A stretch of DNA of 64,000 bases from the NCBI GenBank assembly GCA_017311315.1, contig CM029632.1, positions 17,204,031 through 17,268,030 on the forward strand, read 5' to 3'. Below are positions 56,843 to 64,000 of the stretch, piece by piece; position 1 is the stretch's first letter; every line of letters starts with the position of its first letter. Both the position numbers and the translations under genes were made by a program. The notes below the pieces were generated by a model, which was not told the DNA's origin, did no database searches, and worked only from the letters and a program-made list of their open reading frames with translations. This stretch comes from Dendrocalamus latiflorus. Taxonomy: Eukaryota; Streptophyta; Magnoliopsida; Poales; Poaceae.

Positions 56843-59800
56843 TGTAGGATCGGATTGGCATCAGGGGGTGAATGGCGTCTTAAAATTTTTCTCGGGTATT
56901 CACTTATCCTTTATTTCGATAGCTACAAAGATATAAAGATTATGATAAAAATTCTACTTGTAAACCACACAAACACGATCTGATCAGAAATCAATGTGGT
57001 CGGATTTTGGCTACTAGTTGGAAGTCCACGTGGTTGGAATTCGACTATCCGGCTGAAATTAGTTGTGGTTAGAATTCGACAACCAGTTGAAAATCAACAT
57101 GGTCGGAGTTCCGACTCTAGTGGTCAGCGGCTAGAGAGCGGTCAAAAATCAACGTAATCGAAAATCAGTGTGGGCGAAAACCAGTGTGGTCGAAATTCAA
57201 CTCGAGTGGTTGAAAATCAATGTGGTCGAAGTCAACATAGTCGAAGGCCAACGTGGTCGAAATTTGACTCGAGTGATAAATGACTAGACGTCGAAAACCA
57301 TCGTGGTCGAAGGCCATGAGTGATCTAAAACTGATGTGGTCGAATCAGGTTGAAATTTAACTAGTGAGATTAATGACCAATGAGTAGTTGAAAACCCAAT
57401 GTGGTCAAAAAGAAACAATGTGATCGAAAACTTCAAAGGAACAGAGAAGAGCAGTTTGCTTTTAGCACAATTTTAAAACGAAAAATGATGGAACTTTTGA
57501 TCCGTATATCCAAATGATATGGAACTTTGCAGAGATCTTCTCTGGGGTACTGTGAACCTATTCCAACAAACAATCATAAAAATCATGGCCAAAGTTAAGA
57601 CCTTTTTCAGTTTGTTGGAAGTTTCCACCAAAACTGAATCAAAATCAAAATTGATGAATACAACTTACTTGTGGGTGGATAATGACTAAGATGGATCTAA
57701 ATGTATTCCCACATGTCACAGTAAATTAAAACACAAAAAAATCAACGCAAATATCCTATCAAGAAATTACATTTTTAGTTAAAATAAAGCAAAATCGAGT
57801 TTTCTCGACAAACTTGCTATCAAAGTGACTATATGTGGAGACAGATTCTCAGAGGTAGTTTTCATCTCTTGCACGTCCTTGGCACAGCAGATCAAGAAAA
57901 GGAAAAACGAGAGAACAAACCAACCAAATCAAGAGCAAATCAATCAAAACATGATGGATCCACGGAGATACACAAAGATTGATGTATTGCTTACTTGAGA
58001 TAGAAAGTTTCATAGCCACTCCACCTTCGAGGACAAAGAGCACACTAAGCGCCCCTCTCTCAAATCCTAAACTTAAACAAGAGAACACATAAAAGAGGGT
58101 TGGATGGTTAACCCTACATATCTCCATCCTAACCCTTTTTATAGGTGGGCAACCAACCATCTACATCTCTTAATGGATCATATCCTGTTGTAGGGGTGGC
58201 CCCCACCTAAGCCCAGCAGGCCTGTTAGGAGGTTGTAAGGCCCGAAATGAGATATGTATAATGACGAAAATGCCCCTGAGGGGATGTTCAGATGTAAGGG
58301 TATCACTGTAAAAACACTCCCCATGAGGATATATATACACAATACAGGCCATGGGAAAAACCCTAAGCCATTGCTTACCTAAACTCTCCACTACTATACT
58401 CTCTCTCTCTGTTTGGTCTGTAGCCACAACATATCCACTATTACAATAAGGGGACCCGTTAAACCCACACACATGGATTTTACTCTCACAAGTTCACTTA
58501 TGCACGTTTTTCAAAGCGCATAAGTGTGCATCCGCTAAATCCTTAGCCTTGATCCAATTAGTTCCACCTTAACCTAAATCGCTCTCCAACGTATCGCCAA
58601 TGCGCCGCGGTTTTGATCTAAGATGGTTTTTGGTATTTTGGTCAAACTACCAAAATACCCTTTCTTGATTCAGTCATCACCAACCACTGCGAGCAATCAC
58701 CATGCTTGCCACGTGCAGGTGCACCACTAGCTCGTCACGTGTCACCAAGTCTCTCCAGTCCCGATTCCACTGAACCATGGCTCTCTTGGCCCATGCAAGC
58801 TGCATGGCACCTTCCCGCAGTTCGAACTCGCTTTCAACATTCCCACCTTTCTCGTGCTATGCTTGAGCTCATAGTCTCACCTGGGATCCTCAATTGTTCT
58901 GAGCCTCAACTCCTCTACGAGCTTTGCCCCGATCCTCACTGTTGACTACGGTTAACTCTAGTGACCCTGCACATCCAAAGACAAAGAAATCAGTTCTAGA
59001 CATAAGTTCTTCACAACTTGACCCACTTTAGTCAAGACATGCATTATGCAACCTTAATCCATTGACCCAGGTTATCCCAACTCGATTCATGACTCAATTT
59101 CCAAAACCCCTATTCTCTGGCAAGATCGAAAGTACCGCGCCTAACACACCGGTACTTCTGCACGCTGAAAACCTCGCTTAGGGCTCTCTGGAAAAATATA
59201 CCGCAACTCAACCCGGTATTTCCTCCAAGCGAAACTACCGCACTTATACTTGCAGTACTTCCGATTTTTCTGACACTTTTAGAAGATAGCCCAAATCAAA
59301 TATAATCTTTGCAAAACCATTTCACCACTCCATAAAACTTGCAATGGTTCATCATAATAGTATTCTGGACCTTCTCACATGGTCCTTCAATCCCCCCTTG
59401 ATGAACCCATTAACAATTCTTTAAAAATACAATTTGGAGGTGGTTTTAGAAAGAGAGAGGAATTTTGCAAAGAGAGATCCAAATGGTTAAATGAAGATTA
59501 CGAAGAACTAAAAATGACTATTTGAAACAAAAATAGATAGAAGTTGCTGAAAATGACAGTTTCACACAAACACTTCATATCCACCCACGGGAAATTTCAC
59601 TTTAGGTTCATATAAAAGAGCAATTGCTCGATTTGACCCTAATCATGGTGAGATGTAATAGAAAATCGCAGCAACACAATAAAGCTCTAAAAGTCGAGAT
59701 TTTGCACAAAAACACCAAATCACGCTCTAGATGTGCATTTTTTTACCTATTTTTGTCCCCTTTTGACAATGGACTCATCAAGATGCATGAAAAAAGACAG

Positions 59801-60817
59801 AGCATCATTAGATGAAGTGACCGCATTTTATTTATTTATAGCATTTAGAAGCCATGAAGATTATCCAAAGCGACCTTTCAAGTATTACACAAAACCATAA
59901 AAAATGAAAGTGCTATCCAGATCATGACAAACATATATAGCTAAGCTTAAGCCAAATAAACAATGATTATGAAATCAAGTGAATTTTTAGCATGTCAATT
60001 TACCCATAAATGGGCCAAGCCATGTCAATAGACTAAATAGAGCCAATAAGCTGTAATTGAATCATTTTAGAGTGCTACAAGTTCAAAATTAAAACATTTT
60101 GTTCAAACACTTGATAACATTTGTAATTGAGCAAATTTAGCACATTTTGCACCCTTTTTAAGTTCATTTTTGGTTATAGCTGCGCTTCAACCATTTTTCA
60201 CAAAATTTTATTTTCTTGGACATGTGCTAGATCTTAAGCCTTATGCGACCACTTCAAGTAAGAAGCTTAAGGAACTGAACTTGGTCATCCAAAACTCCTC
60301 CTGAGTTTCTAATGCAATGGCAAGCTGCCTCATGAGAAAGAATTGGTGAGATCGGTTTTTTTTTTAAAAAGAGATCGTTTTGCATTTTCTTAACTTAGTT
60401 TAAGAACAAAGAGCCAATACTAACTCATGTTTCAGTAAAGAACTAGCATAACTCAATGTAAGTTCAAGACTTAATTTAGCTGATTTGATATGGCATGAAT
60501 TACAATAGGAAGTAAGACATGATTTAGTTCAAGTTTTCACATTTAAAGAAGCTAGTATGGCAAGAGTTAAGCTACACATAAAAGGTTATGATAAATCTAG
60601 CAATCTAGCACAAGTCATGGCAAGATGTAAGGCAGTTTTATTATGTCACACAAGGATAATAATCAAATCTCCATGTATTTATATTACCATGTATATTGTT
60701 GAATTTAAATATGATGCAATAAAAAGAAATTACGGCTTCCCCTTAGCAAGTGAGTCAATTTTAGAAATAATTTGGTACAAGTTGAGTTATGTCATCATTA
60801 AGCTCCAGAAAATCTCA
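56843..60817 (-). mobile_element. Long Sirevirus-like Copia LTR, minus orientation
   Basis: Read on the minus strand, a purine tract (TAGGGGGAGTTC near 60830) is followed by about 4 kb of LTR-like sequence. It ends CATTCACCCCCTGATGCC...CGATCCTACA at 56843. This ending (TTCACCCCC...GATCCTACA) is typical of long-LTR Copia/Sirevirus families in grasses. No PBS lies beyond 56843, so this is a 3' LTR end or solo LTR placed about 200 bp after the CID7 stop. The part 56980-57430 is an irregular repeat of GTGGTCGAA words. A block at about 58207-58445 has no counterpart in the right-hand copy and may be a further insertion. Confidence 0.6.
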
Positions 60818-60936
60818 AATGAACTCCCCCTAACTAAAGCAATAAGCAAGAGGGAAGAAGCTTAGACAGAAAGAAGAAGTGGCAACCCTTCCAGCATAGA
60901 CAAGATAGAAGGAATACTATGGCTCAAACTTACTCT

Positions 60937-61738
60937 CATCTACGCAGGGTTCACAATTTCGTTTGTTTTGCTACCCAATGAGAAAAAAATATTTCGCCCC
61001 TTATTACTTGCTGACGACTCCCCGCCGCTACCCTTTTGCCACGCCAACCACTTAGTGTGAGTGAGAAGGAGCTGTCCATTGGTGTTGGTGTTGCCAGCGC
61101 GATGTCGGATCCTCTCCTCATAAGCCTTCAGGCACCCTATGGCCTCCTCAAACGACATCGACTCCATATCAGAGTATTGCTCGATTAAGGCGACCATTGG
61201 GAGGAATTTGTCGGGCACTGAGTCAAGGAGCTTATTCACGAGCACTAGATCCTCTAGGGTTGTACCAAGCGGTTGTACTTCCTCTCCATCTTGCTCAGCT
61301 TCCCGGCAAAGTCATCCATGAACTCTCCCTCCTTCATGCGCAATACCGCAACTCATTCTGCAGTGTTTGCAGACATGCCTTTTGCACCTGATTAGCCCTG
61401 AGATGTCTGGTTTTTAGAGAATCCCGTACCTTGTTGGTTGTTTTCTTCTTGGCCACTTATAGAAAAATGTCTTCGGGTATGGCTTGGAAAATGAAAGCTC
61501 GCGCTAACTTGTCCTTCTTTGCCTCCACAACCACTTCGATCACTGGTTTGATGGCATCTCAGATCTCCTGGGCATCCATCAGCGCCTCCATCTTGATCAC
61601 CCACACGGTGTAGTTGGAGGATGTCAGCATCGGGTAGTAGAAGGGCACGCCACCGCTTTCCATCACCGTCTGTTGCGCGGTGGTTGCCATCGACTCGAAC
61701 CATATTATTTGGGCTTGCACCGAGCTCTGACACCAAGT
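60937..61738 (-). pseudogene. Copia gag fragment with PBS and LTR end
   Basis: Minus-strand frames (61690-61559 and 61245-60940 among others) give gag of the UBN2/Copia type: YPMLTSSNYTVWVIKMEALM near the start, then LLDSVPDKFLPMVALIEQY and FEEAIGCLKAYEER. Several stops and frame changes break it. Upstream is a primer-binding-like TTGGTGTCAGAGC (about 61726-61738) next to an LTR end (TTCCAACA, plus strand TGTTGGAATAC at 61739). About 110 bp of that LTR remain. Pol is absent. Confidence 0.7.
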
Positions 61739-61879
61739 GTTGGAATACAACCACGAATCAACACGGCCAAAACAAACAGTAACGCTCTGTTGTCTCATGA
61801 TGAACAGTGAAGAACAAGAGACTAGAACAAACAAGGTTTCAGAGCTTTTTCAAGAGAGAGTATTTGGGGCAATTTTTCC

Positions 61880-64000
61880 TTATGTTTCAACCTTGAACTT
61901 GTAGCACTCTAAATTGACTCAACTGTAGTTTTTTGGTTTCATTTAGAATATTGACATGGCTTGGCTCATTTTTGGATACCTTTAACTAAACTATGATCTT
62001 GAGTAACTTGACATACTAAAAATCTATTTAATTTTATATTATTGCTCATTTGGCTTTAGCTTGGCTATATATAGTTTGCCATAATCAAGATAGCTCTTTC
62101 ACATAATATGGCTTGGTGTAGTATTTGTTGAATCACTTTGGATAATTTTTATGGTTTCTAATGCTAAAAATGAATAAAACACATCCAATTCATTTCATTT
62201 ATGCTCTATCTTCTTCCATATATTTTGATTAATCCATTGTCAAAGGGGAGAAAGATTGGTAAAAATGCATATCTAGAGTATGATTTGGAGTTTTTGTGCA
62301 ATTTTTTGCTAACTTGGAGATTTTGATCTTTTCTCACCATGATCAAAGTCAAACAGAAAAATCGTTCTTCATATGAACCTAGAGTGAAATTTCTCGACTC
62401 ATTTGGTGGATTTGAATCTATTTGTGCAAAGTTGTCATTTTCAGTAGCTTCCATACATTTCTGCCTCAATTGGTCATTTTCAGCTTAGTGAATTCTTCAT
62501 TTGACCATTTGGTGCTTTATTTGCAAATTTCCCTCTCTTTGTCTAAAATTCAACTCTTAACTGCATTTTTCGAGAAATTGCCAATGGGTTTATCAAATGG
62601 GGGATTGAAGGACCATGTGAGAAGGTCCTAGTTTTTAGTGTGATAAACCATTGCAATTTGGGAGAGTTGAAAATTTGAATAGCAGTATTGTTGGTTGGTC
62701 AGGGGAAGGACAGTCAGATCATCATTGTGCAACCGGTTGGTATTAGTGGTCTGACCGCTTGAGGGTTGGAGGTCTGACTGGCTGAGGAATGTCCAGATGG
62801 GAATTTTCAGCCAGAATTTGTATTTTGGAGTTTTGAGTTCGGGTGACCATGTGGTCATGGTATGTGTGTTGTTGTTTGTGTGCACATATGTTTAATGTTT
62901 GGTCCTAGGTTTAGGATCAGTATTTTGGTTGCATACATTTTGCATGGTGATGGTTTTATGTATTGTGCGGTGCTACATAGTGGTTTGCTTGTTGGTGTTG
63001 GTTGCAGGACTTCGGAGCTAAGTTATGGTGAGGCGTCGGAGGACCAGGACTAGGCACAGGGTGGTGCTGAGGTCTAGAATGGTCAGGTAGACGCCGAAGA
63101 TGTCTAAGGCTCATGTAGTGGTTACAAGACGAGGCAACGAGGAACCGGAGCAGGAGCTACTAGTGGTGGACATGACAGGCAACGGTAAGGTAGACCGGGA
63201 CTAGGCTTAGGGAGGAGCCGAGGTCCATGCGGTCAAGGAAACCGGGTGCTGTCATGCGCGAGGAGAAGCATGTGGTGCGCCAAATGACTTGGGTCGTTTG
63301 TAAGTGAGGACGGTTCGGTGGGATCCGGACGTGTGAGAGGCTTGGCGGCAAGTCATTGGGGCCACGTGAAAAATGGTAAAGTACGGGCGATACTTCATGG
63401 CAAAGGAAGTGGGAAGCTTCGTGAAAAATGGTAGATGGGCATTTTGATAAATTGCCCAATACCGGAAAAGTGACGGTATGTGAAATCGCAGCATTGACCT
63501 AAGTGGTTTATGTCTTATATGTGCTGAAAATGTAAAGTGGATCTAGTGTTGATTCATTAATGGGTTAATGGTTGTAAGTCGCTTTGAGACACGCGCGTGA
63601 GAGTAAAACCTGGTGTTAGGTGGGGTTAACGGGTTATCCCCTGTTTAGCCTAATGGGTGGATCCATTAGGTTTTGGATCAGGTTGTGAGGCTATATAAGG
63701 GGAGGAGAGGCAATGGCTAGGGTTTGAAAAGGTTGGATAAGCCTATTGGTGATTAGCTCCTCCTCCTTTACATGGGAGTTATGTTAGATAGTGTGTGTGC
63801 TATAGAGTCTTAGAACTATGCTATCCTAAGGGATTGGCTGTAAAAATTTTCTCCTCAAGTAGCAATAGAATTAATCTTTGATATTCTCTATGGCTATCTC
63901 TTTATTTGATTGACTTGCTCTTGTTTTGGTTGGTTTTTCCTCTCCCGTCGCCCTTTTCTTAATCTTGCTGTGCCAAGGATGTATCAGAGACGGAGAGATC
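61880..64000 (+). mobile_element. Second Sirevirus-like LTR copy, plus orientation, cut by window end
   Basis: This is an inverted, diverged match to 57840-60085, with shared words such as GAACTTGTAGCACTCTAAA, TCCATTGTCAAA.GGG and GCTGTGCCAAGGA. A TATA box (GGCTATATAAGGGG) near 63690 and a leader-like region follow. The terminal CACCCCC end seen in the left copy is not reached before 64000. No gene is supported in 60818-60936 or in this block. Confidence 0.6.

Noticed and set aside
58207..58445. Solo LTR (TGTTAGGAGG...CTATTACA) inside the left Sirevirus arm
   Set aside because: The block is absent from the right-hand copy, but its flanks (AGGCC, ATAAG) do not match and no diagnostic LTR feature is clear.

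Overview
The window looks like nuclear DNA of a grass, most probably rice or a close Oryza relative. The evidence is intron-containing plant genes, GC-rich monocot-type coding sequence, and dense nested plant transposons (Copia, Gypsy, TRIM, hAT, CACTA, MULE, Tourist- and Stowaway-like MITEs). No bacterial features, CRISPR arrays or tRNA genes were seen. Exon boundaries are read by eye from GT/GC-AG sites and reading-frame continuity.

Layout. 0-9 kb: transposon debris (Copia LTR relic, MITEs, a truncated CACTA end at 4451-5505, tandem repeats). 8.7-9.3 kb, minus strand: a plant snRNA promoter (perfect upstream sequence element plus TATA) in front of a U2-snRNA-like sequence that lacks the branch-point region. 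This runs into a small two-helix membrane-protein ORF. 9.6-10.8 kb: a PPR pseudogene split by a hAT element with a perfect 8-bp target duplication. 11.4-22.8 kb: one minus-strand subtilisin-like protease pseudogene broken by four LTR-type insertions: a Copia element, a 5' fragment of a Gypsy element, a TRIM, and a very young short non-autonomous element.

25.2-33.9 kb: an 8.8-kb Mutator-like element (MULE1) with about 280-bp TIRs and a perfect 9-bp target duplication. It carries three minus-strand genes: a mudrA-like transposase, a plant-mobile-domain (PMD) gene and a GRF zinc-finger/coiled-coil gene. 43.5-51.2 kb: a related element (MULE2) with similar GGCGCC-studded TIRs, carrying only a PMD gene split by a 3.4-kb solo LTR.

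Two host genes appear intact: GCR1, a seven-helix receptor-like protein (34746-39457, minus, nine coding exons, 327 codons, one apparent GC-AG intron), and a CID7-type protein with PAM2, CUE, DUF1771 and Smr domains (53366-56639, plus, five coding exons, 537 codons). From 56.8 kb to the end are long Sirevirus-like Copia LTR sequences in opposite orientations, with a degenerate Copia gag between them.

The host genes do not form a pathway. The most notable points are the U2-derived promoter and chimeric gene, the three-gene PMD/GRF MULE, the shared GGCGCC arrays of the two MULEs, and the heavily invaded subtilase pseudogene.
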